Shown here: one piece after another, positions 42,900 through 55,492 of the stretch
How positions within the stretch are numbered: the first letter of the stretch is position 1
Layout: each line of letters begins with the position of its first letter
The notes under the pieces: model-generated
What the model saw: only the letters and a program-made list of their open reading frames with translations
Databases searched by the model: none
Told to the model about the DNA's origin: nothing
Source: Blastocystis hominis
Lineage: Eukaryota > Sar > Bigyra > Opalinata > Blastocystidae
Assembly (NCBI RefSeq): GCF_000151665.1
Contig: NW_013171866.1
Span: 740,479 to 804,478, forward strand
Reading direction: 5' to 3'
DNA length: 64,000 bases
Translations under genes and position numbers: made by a program

Positions 42900-45800
42900 A
42901 TTGGTTTGTTATCGAAAGCAGCACGAATATTTTGTTTATTTCAATAAAGTATGTCGATATTCGTACTCAAATGGTATTTTCGTGAGTGATGTATGACAAA
43001 TCTCTTTATGGTATGCCTTTCCTCATCTGACATGGAATGGTTAATAATGAACTTTCTCGGTTGTGAACACTCTGTGCTTGAAATCTGCATTCAACGCACA
43101 TGTCATTTGTTTTGCTTGGTAAAACGTCAGAGATCTTTAATGTTTATAGCAGACGGGCTATAAAGGCTTCAATAATAACCTTGATTCTCAAATACCTCAA
43201 ACTCTGAAGTGAAAAATATAGTTACTAATATACATATAAAATATTCTCTTGAACTATTAATCATCACGCTTAGACATCCTCGGAATAGAAAAAAATGATA
43301 AGTTGACTATACAAGAGATAGATATCAGTTCAGAAGTATCTGTATACAAATCACCAATATGCGATTCGCACAATTTCATACAGAAACTATCATCACAACT
43401 CGTTCTGTCGATATAAAACACAAATGAAGTCCTTTTGACTCAAATACATTGCTCCACTTCGAAAAGCACTGCCATAATATGACGAACAAAACAGGATAGC
43501 ACATTTCTAGCCAGTAGCATGGTGAGAAGATAGCGTAACGAACACTTTCCTCAACCAGAACATGATTTACATGCGGTTCTTCAACAAAAATGACCTACCT
43601 GATATCACAAAAACAATTATTGCAAGGAATTCAGCAACAAACATCAAACACAATGTAAAATATACTATCTGAACAAGCGGAATTGAGATCCTCCGGAAAT
43701 ACGCTGAAACCTACGAAATGTTAGTGAATTTCATACAAGAAGAATGGAAAAGGCATCCTTATTGCTATCAGAACACTAGTACTATTCTCTTATTGTGGAG
43801 ACGGAATACTCCAGAAAAGGCATATTCCAGACCACTAAGAGACAAAGGAAAACAAATGCTGCAAACAATATCACAAGAACATACCTAGTAAAACAAAAAG
43901 TAACCATGAATCAAGTTTCGACAATAAATCACTATACGCGTGATGGTTCATAATTAACATTTGATGTTCAATAATCACTTGTCCATTGATAATAAAGAAA
44001 GGCCATATTATAATCAAACTCATCTAAAACAATCAATTGGCTACCACAGGACTCCTAAGCGTGCAAGCCTTACACAAGAGAACATATTGACAAGACTAAG
44101 ATGCTAATCGAAAGAGAGCACACGAATGGAAAGTGAATGCCACAATATTCTATATTTAGACATAATACTTGCAAACATGAAAAAATATAAAAGAAATGGC
44201 AAACATGGATTAAAAAGGCTAATATAACAAAGAAACAGATAAAAGGCTATAATAATTCACAAAATAAAAAAGTACAACCCATACAATACGAAATTAGAGA
44301 TTAGCATGTTTAGGAATACTTGAGGCCTCTACATCCCGCTCACCTATTTTATCCAAGTATCCCAAGTTCTTAGACAGAGTCTCTAGATGACTAGAGATAA
44401 AATAGCAACAAATGTTACTCTACAGCATCAGAAAAGCGTGCCAAGTTCTGATTTTCGATTGTTGCAGAGATCAGATAGTTATTTATTTCCAAAGCCTACA
44501 CCAACAAACATGTGGGAAAAGAATACATTATTCACTATTTCGTGTTCAGGGACAATTGGTTGATTCATTTCGGGACTAAATGTATGATATCAAAACAAAA
44601 TATGAAAGGAAAATAACTTTAGAACTGTGAATTTTTTTTTATTATTCACATATATAATGTGTTTTTTTAAGGGAGTTATATATTAACAAAGTATATTTTT
44701 GAACCATTATATAAGGAGTATTAGTAGTCTCTTCACAGAGTCATGATTCATACACTCTGAGAAAATAAATTACTCTTAAAAATCAAAATGAAGTTAAGAG
44801 TTCTGGTATAATAATAATAATAATAATAATTATTATTATTATAATCTTCATGTGGGGAAAAACCTGATATCACGTTCCAAATACCAAGTTGTGTGGTATT
44901 TCACACAAGACCAACCACATCTGATACTAATGCAAATAATGAGAAAAGTTCATTTACGAATGGTATCTATATGCTTCTTGAACATTTCTATGGTGTCAGT
45001 AATGAAAACGGATATGGTATTAATAGTAGTATGTAAATAATATCAAAAAGGAAATTGTTCTTTATGAATGAGATGCATGAACTGAGTGATGCAAAATACA
45101 ATCATAGAATGCTTAAGTACCGAAAATCATAAAGATATAGTCAAATATGATATTTTTTCAATGAGTATGAAAAAGTGCTTTTTTAGGTTTTGTGCATTAT
45201 ATCAGAGAATTCTTGGAGACAACAATCAAATTATTCATGTGAATGCATAGTACGAAGATATATATGTGCGACATTCATATAATAAGAATAAATAAATGAA
45301 ATAGATACTCACATTACTTTACGGATACTGCGTGAAACGCTATTTCATTTTTCTTCTATAATTGTAATCCATATAGTGTTTGTAAGGAACCTTACTAGAT
45401 TGTTCCAAAAAATACTCCAGTGGCTACAAAATAAATATTTTTCTGAACCAACTACATAATTATTTCGCAACCGAGTGCATTTAATATACTACCTTCTAAA
45501 TAGTAGTTTGGTTCTTAACATAAAAATGAACTGATTGAGCTATTTTAAATAATGGTAGGAGTACTTTCGTATCACTATAGTATTGATAATTCGCGTGACC
45601 ATTTTTGAAGAGTGTAGAAAGAGAGCTTCCTTTCACACAAATTCTTAAGGTTAAGACTTAGCGTACAGGAATAAAGAGAATAATGTATCACACATATTGA
45701 AAACCGATTATACAAAACTTAAAATAAACTACCCTATGTGTTATCACCGCCAATACTTTCCTAATGTATATCGAGCAATCGTTTTAAATATAAAATTTTC

Positions 45801-47309
45801 TCACAAAAACAACATATATTAAATCTAAAAAATGGATGCCAACTGTTGTACAATATTGATTATCTGCAGTATCGATATAAATTGTATCTTATTTTAGTTT
45901 GGTGTATAATTAAGGTTAGTAATTTTTCCATACTAAATAACTATATGCTATTCACAGACTGCATTTCATGATGATGGGGAAATTATCCAAATGATATATA
46001 TGTATATATATATTTTTTATTGCTTTTCTAGGGTTAGTAACACCAGTATTTTTAATTTATATTTAGCTCATTCAACACATACAATCAAAATATACAAATT
46101 AAAATAGTAAGGAACATAATATACATGAATAAAAAAAACAAAGAAATAATAATTTCAAAATAAAAAAAATAATGAGATTTTGATAACCCATAATGAAAAT
46201 TTCAATTCTTCTTTATATATTTTTTTATTACCAAATTTGTTCTTTTCTCTTTCTGTATCATTAGATTAATGGCTATTTATATTTGGAGTATTCTTTGTGT
46301 TTATATCAACTTATGCCATTAAAAAAAACCTTCTGGTATTTTATTCATCAAATAAATTATAATACTCATGTGGACTGTTTGAGTACATGCACAATAGTCG
46401 TATGTGCACAAATAAAACTCAATGTAAATAGTTAATTTTTTCAAACAACCACACCTTAATTCATATCATTTTAGAGTATTTTAGAATTGTTCCCTAAGTG
46501 TATGAATAACTAAATATTCCCAGTATCGTAATTAATCTTTTCTTTTTTATAGTTTCTCTTTGAATGTGATATGGAAAGATCATTTTCGCATATTCATTTT
46601 ACACTATTATCCAACAAAATACACATTCTATTAATTTATGAACCATCGCCTACGTTTGTTTTATATAGTACATTTATGACATAACTTCTGATGAGACCAT
46701 ATAGAAAAACCATAATAATTGTTCTATGTCTTCACGCTACTATTTAGAGGAATTCTTTGAGCACAAATACAAATACCCTGAATTAAATAACAAAAGTGTT
46801 TTATCAACTGATCAACACACAAAAGAATATATCATAAACATATGATGCATAACTCAAATATAGATACTTTTCTATTATATCACTAGCTTGACCAAACGAT
46901 TAATATATAAAAATAGCATGACCCTTACATGTTTATTATTATTTATTACATGTCATTATTTGAAGATGAAGCATTATCAAGAGATTCATTTGTAAAATAT
47001 ATTTGTGTATAAAATTGTGCACTGCGCACTGTAGCCTTTTCATTTCCACTCTTTTGAACTGGACTATTTTCAAAAACTAAATAGTATTATACTTGATTAT
47101 AGTTAATGCATTTATTGAAATAAAACAATCTTGTTATACATTTGACAAATAACACCTAATATTCATTATTACTTGTGTGTGGTTCTTGAATATGGCAATG
47201 AAATTTCATTCAACAGTACTTTTGTATACAACTTTTGCATTCATTTTCCTTATTACTATCAATTTTAAAATATATATGTAGGGTAATAATCGGGAATAAC
47301 AATCTAGAA
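42900..47309. other. 4.4-kb AT-rich region without recognisable genes
   Basis: Composition falls to very low GC with many poly-A/T and ATT runs. No open frame has family-like content or consistent splicing. This resembles subtelomeric or gene-poor DNA. No tRNA or rRNA was recognised in it. Confidence 0.6.
44808..44843. repeat. (AAT)n / (ATT)n perfect inverted repeat
   Basis: About seven AAT triplets run directly into ATT triplets, forming a near-perfect palindrome able to form a hairpin. It lies inside the gene-free AT-rich block. Confidence 0.8.
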
Positions 47310-47335
47310 ATGGCCAAGTCTCTATACCATCGAAT

Positions 47336-49888
47336 ATGCTATTTTGTCCTTTGTGTTGTATCCTAAAAACAAGTAATTCGTTAATACACTTACCCTATAT
47401 AGAAAACAGCGAGAATTTACATAAGCCAGTGTCTCTTTTCTACAAAGAGAATATGACTGACAAGAGAATTGACATAGTTGATTTAGAAAACCCATTCAAA
47501 AGAGTTTCATCCACTACCACGAATACAAGTGATATTGGGAATTCTGCTGGGAATACTGGTAAGGCTAGTGATATAGAAAGAAATAGTCCATTAAATTCAG
47601 GTTCAAGTGAACAGCTATCTTCTGTAAAAGAATATTACAATAATAATAATATTAATAAGTTCAGTCTACTCGATATTCGAAAGATTTGGAAATGTATAAA
47701 GAGCCATAATGTGGTTTCTGCAACTACCAGAAAAGAATTATCATTATCGCATGGTCTGTATCCAGATTTGAGCGTACGTTCTTTTTCGACCTCAAATAGT
47801 GTATTGAATTTCGTTTCAAGACTTTTGTTTCATTCCCAGAATGAACTTTTATACTCAGAACCTTCCCTTGATACTAAAGGATTGTCTTCAGTATCATTGA
47901 TATCAAATCAGCAAACAATCGATATAAACTCCAGACCCATTCCTTTATCAACAGAAGCTGTTTCATCTTCACTTCCCAGTAATAATGATCGTACTACGTT
48001 TCTCATGAGTCTTTACCAGTCGCCTCTAACTTATTCTACTGGCAAGTCAGAATGTATTTTTGAAATGAATGGTACTTCCCTTAAACTCTACAAGAGTGAT
48101 TATTCCAGTTATTCTTTCTCTTCAGACGATGAGTGTGATAAACGAAATCGAAGAATCGATGCAGTATTACTCGAAGAAGAGAAAGAAGAGCATAATTCGA
48201 CCGATTACAAATTAATGCTAATGCAAAACAAAGAATTGGATGGCCTTTTCCCGGAAGATCACATTTCGGTTTACTACTCTGTTTTACATTTTCGTGCAAT
48301 TCACAAAACAGAAGGTGAACTTGTATCAAACCTAACATTACAATGGAGTCAAGAAGAATGCTTCCGTCCAATTCTAGAAAAATATGACTTAGTTCATTTG
48401 TTACTCGAGTTTAAGGAAAATGAATGGATACAAGATGTTCGTGCAGCAATCAGTAACCATACCGCCACTTCAACTCTGATTGAACAATACCATAATTTTC
48501 AAAATGTACTCATAACGAGGAAGTTACAATTGCGCTCTGAGTTCTATAATGTGAGTCATTACTCGGATAGTCCAATCCATTGTGATGGATGTGATATTCC
48601 AAGAAACCAGAAGAAGCTCAAAGCAATATTGAACTATCAGAACGGCTTGCTCATCCGTAAATTTGTGGGGAATGAGGAAGTCGAATATACAGATACGCGT
48701 AATCATTGATGGGTTTCTCTCTGAGATATAGCATGGTTTCCTTCCAATGATCATAAATTCGATGTAACTGCCATTGTCACCGCTTTTGGATACAATCGTT
48801 TGTTTGCACTACGTCAATTCATGTATCGTTATCAAGGGTAAATACGATCGATTTCCATGTTCATTGTAGACCGATTGTTCTTGTGATTTATGCCACATCG
48901 ACCCAGGAAGTCCACCTTGTGCGGTACATTTCAACTCACTTCATTCCCAAACGTGTTACAATTCTTTTTTATCTAGTCAGTCGTTATCTCAAATCCAGTA
49001 CTGTGTTTCCTATTAATCGCTTACGAAATCTTGCTATTCGAAACATTCGAACCACTCATTTCTTGATTCTTGATATGGATCTTCGATTATCTGGTATTTG
49101 TTATCTTCTTTTCTCATTATCACTAGTAAATACTTATAAGGAAGTCATGAGTCTTCCACAATTCCTCTATCATAGCAATCGCTCTGCTGTTATTCTCCCC
49201 GTGTTTTTCTATAAAGGCAAACAAATATTGGATCATTGTTCTTCAATCGAAAGTTGTTCTTACTTGTATGCAATGTTCAATCATTTGTGAATAGATCGAA
49301 TTGGATTCAACCAGAAAACAAATTGGAACTGATTGAGTGTATCAATCGGAAGATTTGCATATCAAATAAGAACAACATTCGAACTCATGTTGAAATTGAA
49401 TGTACTCTCTAGCATAGATGTATGTAATGCCTGAATGGTTTACAACGTCAAAAGAATCGCATGTATCTCGAGTTCGCTGTTTTATCACCAATTTCATGGA
49501 GCCGTAAATATGAGTTGTTTCTGTGATTTTCTTTAGATATTTGATGGTGAAATACTCTCCCACACTTCCTCTATTTGAGGAAAGATTTGTAAACTATGGA
49601 TATAACAAAGTGCAATATTTTGAGCATCTTCGCCAAGCTGGTTTTCAGTTTTACATATTGAATCATGCTTTCGCAATGGACTTTCCACATCCCGAGTAAA
49701 TCAAACTTGTGATCAATAATTGTAGTTCTGGGTTTCGCAGAAAGTATTTAGGGAAAATGCATGCTATTAACGATATGAAAGAGGTCTACAATGACCTACA
49801 AATGAGATTGAATGAGCAATATCGATCGGTGACAAATTTCCCCGTGTGTTTTAAAAGACAAGAAGCTTATTATGAAGAGCTTATTTAG
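47336..49888 (+). CDS. LARGE-like (GT49) glycosyltransferase with long N-terminal region
   Basis: The C-terminal half is a GT49 domain: [20 protein letters not shown], then [20 protein letters not shown], the metal-binding DMDLRLS (DxD), [31 protein letters not shown] and [13 protein letters not shown]. These track B4GAT1/LARGE glucuronyl-type enzymes of the Golgi. Introns of 33, 32, 29, 29, 33 and 30 nt join the exons in frame. About 400 residues before the domain are low complexity (Ser/Asn-rich) and of unknown role. The start is uncertain: ATG 47336 heads the long frame, while ATG 47310 gives a hydrophobic [17 protein letters not shown] that could be the anchor if spliced. Stop TAG 49886-49888. 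Confidence 0.8.
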
Positions 49889-51142
49889 TGCGTGTATGTG
49901 TGTGAACCTATCTTGTTGTATATGAAATAAGCAACCAATGATAAAATGAATCACTTACAGAAGGTAAATTACCGATTGTACTAGATTAGACATTGTTTTG
50001 TGGGTGTGATTTCCAAAAGAAATTGGGATGGATACTCGTGACAATAAATATGGAATGCGAAAGAAAAAAACCTAATAGACGCTGAAAATACTCAAAATGA
50101 TATTCTTTGTAAGAGAAAACAGAATAATGTAGAGTGATATTGAATTGAAATTACAAAACTAATCCACTTATCTGCTTCCATGATTACACACCGATTAAAG
50201 TTAAATAGTTGTATAATTCTAATAATATACAATGTCCATATCTAGTCTTTTATTTGATATATGAAAAAATGCAAAACACAGTGATCAGCCTCATTAGTGT
50301 TGAAATTGTACTAATATTGTTTTTAAAGTAATTGCTGTGAATACAATAAATATTAGGATTTGATAATACCTAAATACGGAAAGAAAATTTAAAAATTATT
50401 CTTTTTCGATTATGCCATTTTATTTCAAAAGATAAATATGTAAATTGTGTCCAAAATAACAAGGATAGAAAATACTCTTGCATACCAAATCTCTAGCATT
50501 CCTATTGATTTTCACTGCTTTTTACAAAAAAAGAGAAAAATAAGAATAAACACACACATAGCCTATTATTTGAATAGTTTCATAAACCTTTCACTATTTT
50601 ACTACTTCGATATACTCTAAACTAGCTATATTTATAGTATAATTCACGTGGTTAAACTACAAACTATTTTCGTCTTCAGGCATTGAGCAATCTAATTATC
50701 CTGCCAAATAATATGGAGATCAAATCAAATACTACTCTAGCGTTACCATACCCGGTATCATTGACTACCTTAATTTTAGTGAAATATCAATTTGTATTTT
50801 CTTTTCTCGGAATGTTAATAATATTTAGTTTTTTTCAATAAATAATAATTCGGTATAAGAAATGTCAACAAATAATAATAATATTAACAATATAATATTG
50901 TATATCAATAGCAGCGCTGTACTGTTATTACTAACATGACATAATTGTGCTCGAGTGATTATAATACAATATATTTTCTTAATATTATTTGAACACTGCT
51001 ATACTATTGATTGAGTATGATTTCTTATTTTTATAATAATTGATAGAGAGAATTGAGCAAATATTGTTAAGGTTGTCTTTGATAATATTAGGACACATTG
51101 TCGCATCTATAATATTGCACAAGTAAATGTATTTATTATAAC
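49889..51142. other. AT-rich intergenic stretch, no gene seen
   Basis: About 1.25 kb of AT-rich sequence with ATT/AAT runs (50870-50900). Nothing coding was supported on either strand. Confidence 0.6.
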
Positions 51143-52357
51143 TTAATATATATATACTTCATTTTGTTTGTATGTTTTATAATCTGTTATTCTGTCATCT
51201 ATTTCAATGTCATCACCATTTTCATAAAAAACAAGATATTTGATAAAAATACTATATGTTTCATTATCACAAATATTAAGTTTTGGTTCTTTAATAATCG
51301 GCTTCTGTCCAGTCAAAGCACACATCGCTAAACTATATGTACTTCGTGTTGTCATAACACAGCGTTTTCCATGTCCTAAAATGTATAACTCAGCAACAGC
51401 ACTGAATGTAGCATACGAGACTAAACTGTTCTGCATCATTTGTGTATCTGCTGGAATTGTCTGGTTCTTGGAATAGATCAACGAGTATTGTGTTAAGTTC
51501 CTTGCCAGCCTCATTTTCATTTTCACAGAATCGGATGCCACATAGAGTTTTTTTAGGTTTCGGTAATTGTTTGATGCATCGGAGTATCAATGGAAATGAT
51601 TTCAGTGGCAAGAACTCAACAAACACAGGAACATCAGCCAAATCCCCTCCAAATCTAAGGTGAACAGCATTGTACTCCTCTTTGTCGTAGTTTGGATATA
51701 AATAATGCATATATTCTCTTAAACTTGCGGATGGGATCATAATATTCCTCAGAAACTCACCATACAATTTGTACGAAAGAGCATCAATTGTTGAGTTGTA
51801 ATGATGACTTCTGAATCCCAATTTTGTTAGCGTATTGTTGTAGTATGAAGTCATAGCAATTACATTGATAGTAAGCAAGTTGCCACTGACTGCCGTAATT
51901 TGAGTAGGGAATATGGAAGAAATCGTGTTGTCTAATATAGCACTCGTAAAGTTTGCACGATCAGCTATCGATTGTTTGGAATGAAATGTCAAATAATAAA
52001 AAAAGCGTAATACGCTAGTTCATGAACATCTACAATGATAGTAATAACATGCAATAATCTCGAACCATCATCACAAATATAAATGATTTGGTTTGGAAAT
52101 GATTGTTTGATATTCCACACTTGGTGCCAACCTGCTGATAATGGAACTAGTCATTTATGTATATAAAGAATGAACTTACTAACGATTGGTATTCGATAGT
52201 GATATGATAAGACATAAAATCCGCTGAAGACTTGAAGTCTGTTTCCGACTTCTTTTAAGTTTGGCAAATAGAAGATTCTTGTATTATTTCGCAAACTAGA
52301 TTAAGAGAAACTCTCATTCAAACTACAGATTAAAAACATGGGTAGACTGGATTTCAT
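51143..52357 (-). pseudogene. Fucosyltransferase-like gene with two homopolymer frameshifts
   Basis: This parallels the gene at 62961-64000. It begins MKSSLPMFLIC (signal-like), then after a 31-nt intron LPNLKEVGNRLQVFSGFYVL, a 33-nt intron and PLSAGWHQVWNIKQSFPNQI, then VHLRFGGDLADVP (the HxRxGG motif). The C-terminal part has VASDSVK and AELYILGHGKRCVMTTRSTY, the nucleotide-sugar site order of the O-fucosyltransferase/GT11-like group. The frame breaks twice by one base, each time inside a run of seven identical bases: A7 near 51990 (plus strand) and T7 near 51549. Either the gene is dead or the read has homopolymer errors. Confidence 0.65.
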
Positions 52358-52814
52358 TCTTTGATGGTAAATTCGTTCGATAATTAACGACCTTAAGTAG
52401 TAGATAAATGATGGATAACGTGCGGAAACCTTGGACCGCCTTTTTCAACCAAAGATGCCTTTCAAGCCCTGTCAATGGCAAGCTGGTCGTCCGAAGTCAC
52501 CCCTCAAACCCCATCTACCATTGCTCACTGTAGTGCACTTGTTTTTTGGGCTTTCATAAGAAATAGGGGCAACTATGGTGGCGGGACTTCGTAAGGAAGC
52601 AAAGCTTCCCCGGGAGGCGACTCTACCGCCTCCTATTCGTCGTCTTCTACGTTGTCCCGGAGGAATCTTCGATTCGTCCCTAAATAAGGCTCGACAAATG
52701 GACTTAGCTTACCTTGGCTTCTTCATTCGTCGTCCCAATCCATGGTGCAAAACGCACGCAAACTGATAGCTGCCATTTTCTGCCCTGTTTTCCAAAGTGA
52801 ATAGTAACTCGTCT
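52358..52814. other. Left flank and possible terminal region of the transposon
   Basis: GC jumps sharply here. It includes a small hairpin (ggaagcaaagcttcc, 52599-52613) next to ccccggga, and at 52566 the string ggggcaactatggtggc, which resembles the reverse complement of 61228-61244. A 63-codon open frame at 52575-52766 has no recognised family. Confidence 0.35.
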
Positions 52815-53804
52815 TTACTGCATACTCTTCAATCGATAATGTCCCAATACAAGTGTATGCACGTTGTTGTCCAAGATCCATCGCTTGTTGTCCGTGCAAG
52901 TCATGAGTGTCTTGGTCTGTTCCTTCGTGCTAATATCGAATCCTTGGTTGTTGATGCGCTTGAAGCTACCTTCGATCACTGCATCTCCCTTCTTCTCGGC
53001 CTCAAGAACACGCTTGTACAAATCGATGTTCTTCACACTCATTCTCTCACCATCGATCACCACATTGCGAGGAACTTTCTTTGCTGCATTGTGTATCACA
53101 TGCTTCTCATCAAATAGACAATACATTTTTGGTCTCAGTCCAACGAACTCCATGATGCGATGTTCGTTGTGCTCGTCCTTGAAAATGGGACCAGGCAACT
53201 TCTTGTTGAAGTTGAGGAACGATTCCAATGAAGGGAACTTGCTCTTGTCCACTTCATGCTCGTAACAGTTCACGAGTTCACCATAGAAGTAGCTCGTGTT
53301 ATCCAACTCTGAGAAGTCGAATGACTTGTAACTATCACACATCTTGTGAACGATGTTGCCACTATCATTCAATTGTACGATGAGCGAATCTGTGTCCTGA
53401 CCCAACAGCTCCACATTATCAAATGTGTTCTTGAGTACATTGTAGTAGAAATCGTATATGACATGTTTGGACATGTCCAGAATGGCAAACCCGATGAAGA
53501 ATGGCTTTTCGACCTTGCGTACCGGTGTGTTCAACTTGATGCCGATCAGATTCTCGGAATACATGGTTGTCCCAGCGATCATGTCGTACCCATGCTTCTG
53601 AATAATGGCCTCGCGTTCATTCCATGTTCGCGAACTTCACTTTCATTCGTTTCAGCCCAGTCTCCATAAATTTGCCATAGGTCGAGTTTGCTAATAGCTT
53701 GTACAGGTTCTTCTCCACAGTGGTCTTGGATTTGGCTCGTTTCTCACTCAACATGTTTACGTATTCGAATCTTCCTATCATACTTCTCGGTGGTGTGAAG
53801 AGCA
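52815..53804 (-). pseudogene. C-terminal fragment of protein-primed DNA polymerase B
   Basis: Polymerase palm and thumb only. The motif B helix is KNLYKLLANSTYGKF, and the metal-binding motif C is LLGQDTDSLIVQL. Downstream are GLRPKMYCLF and KDIDLYKRVL-like family segments, ending HYRLKSMQ. A one-base frameshift near 53615 splits motif B from motif C. The exonuclease domain, terminal-protein region and motif A are missing: upstream sequence is already integrase. This looks like an internal deletion that joined the two genes tail to body. Confidence 0.75.
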
Positions 53805-54932
53805 TTACGATCGTTTTCGAACACCATTCTTCTTCTGTTTCTGGCTCCTCGTAATGGGTCGATGTGATCTTGCAGCCTTTCTCAATGCATTGGGTTCCTT
53901 TCGACTCTTGGATCGAGTGATGGGTGGTGCTGGCTGTGGTTTGCATTTGCTTGCCAGCAGTTCCCAATCAGAACACTTCTGTGTACTATCGCTTTCCACA
54001 TTCTTCACTTCGTACATCAATGGCATGAATCGATCGTCAATGTCAACAACTTCATACAAGTCCTGAGACCATTTGCTCGTCAATGATCGCTTTTCCAGAA
54101 TGCGAGGCCTTCGTGTCACTCCAACATAATCACCAACATCGAATTGAGGTGTTGTGTCCCTTGCTGACATGTTGGATGGTTCTGTTTTCTCCATGTATAA
54201 GATATCGTTGTTGTTGTTGTTAAGCCAAATGTCATTGGGTGTATATCCGATGTCTCTGTTCTTTCTTCCATTATGTCTACGAACTGCACCATCGATCAAA
54301 TCAAACCATACACCTTGCCATTGATTGATTGAATGGAATGAAGGAACCATGATGTGTTCCTTGATATCTCGAATTGTTCGTTCGGCTAGTACTGCCTTAT
54401 TCGCTGAATCCATGTGATACATGGTGATATCATACTAGTTCAAGATGTTGGTACGAAAGATCGCATTGGTGAATTCGGTACCTCGATCCGAGCAACTATG
54501 CTTTGGTGATTCACCATATGTTTGAATGATATCCTTCATTGCATGAATGACTTCTGTAGCACTCTTGCTTTTCAGTTTCCGAGTCATCAGGTATTTCGAA
54601 TATCCATCAATACATACAAGGACATATTTGTATCCACGATTCTTGTAGAATCCAGTACTCTTTTATGATCCTAATACTTCCTGTATCGATTTGTGTTGTT
54701 TTGAAGAGAAATCGATAAGATCGATGAAGTATATGTTTCTCTTGAATGAACTGATGATCATTCGAGTGGCACCTCTTCGTTTTGCTGGTTTCCGTAGTTC
54801 CTTGATCTCATTCATGCTCCCCACACACCTCGAAAAATGAATCGCTTTATTCAATGGTTGAAAGGGATATGGAAATGGATGAGTAAGAGGAAGAATCACA
54901 AACTGGTGGTGGACTCGAAATGCAAAAATCAC
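53805..54932 (-). pseudogene. Polinton-type integrase (rve superfamily), two in-frame stops
   Basis: DDE integrase as in Polintons and retroelements. Catalytic acids can be read in order: YFIDLIDFS (Asp), CSDRGTEF (Asp) and AVLAERTIRD (Glu). The conserved YKYVLVCIDGYSKYL lies between the first two. The C-terminal part has an SH3/chromodomain-like segment (FDVGDYVGVTRRP, then SLTSKWSQDLYEVV). The frame is constant from 54932 to 53805 but is cut by TAA (54663-54665) and TAG (54435-54437). It ends NGVRKRS with TAA. Confidence 0.8.
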
Positions 54933-55028
54933 TGTTGCTATCTATGTGTTTACAACGAGGAGAATGAATCCGAAGATGATTGTGGAAGTGACATCACAAT
55001 CAGTCCAACAGAGATTAAAGTGAAATAA
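54837..55028 (+). CDS. Small ORF at the 5' side of the integrase, unknown
   Basis: 63 codons from ATG, overlapping the integrase start on the other strand by about 95 nt. It encodes a Trp/Lys-rich start (FIQWLKGIWKWM) and an acidic tail with paired cysteines (HCCYLCVYNEEN). No family recognised. It could be a small element protein or chance. Confidence 0.25.
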   Translation: MNRFIQWLKGIWKWMSKRKNHKLVVDSKCKNHCCYLCVYNEENESEDDCGSDITISPTEIKVK

Positions 55029-55045
55029 TGTATTCATAAATAGAA

Positions 55046-55455
55046 ATGGATTCCTGGATGACTGAAGAACGACGTGAAATTACACGACAATACGTGAATA
55101 ACATTATAACTCATTTGTCGATAATCCGCATGCTGGTAATTACCACGATGAATACAATCCGCCATACGTATCGATCTATTCACCCGATATTGAACGATTG
55201 CTCTAGATTGCATGCCATGAGGACAAGTATTCCGTATGTCATCTCCAGTTTTCTGTATTGCACGATCCTAACAATGAGATCTATGATATCAGTGGTCATC
55301 GTGTGTTTGTGATTAATGGCACGATTGATAATTATATCGATGGTGTTGCCTATGACCAGAACGAGTTGACCAAGTGGAACATGGAGGCTGCCAAGGCTAC
55401 CAAGGCTACCAAAGCTAACAAGTTTCATGTACGATTACCAAGTCGTACGAAGTAA
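55046..55455 (+). pseudogene. Decayed small element gene, unknown family
   Basis: It starts MDSWMTEERREITRQYVNN. A one-base shift near 55100 moves the conserved-looking frame to NPHAGNYHDEYNPPYVSIYS. That frame meets TAG at 55204-55206 and resumes as EDKYSVCHLQFSVLHDPNNE and GHRVFVINGTIDNYIDGVAY, ending VRLPSRTK with TAA. Convergent with the fibre-like gene. Confidence 0.4.
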
Positions 55456-55492
55456 AAAACGGGGAAGTCATGACTTCCTTTTCACTTTGGCT

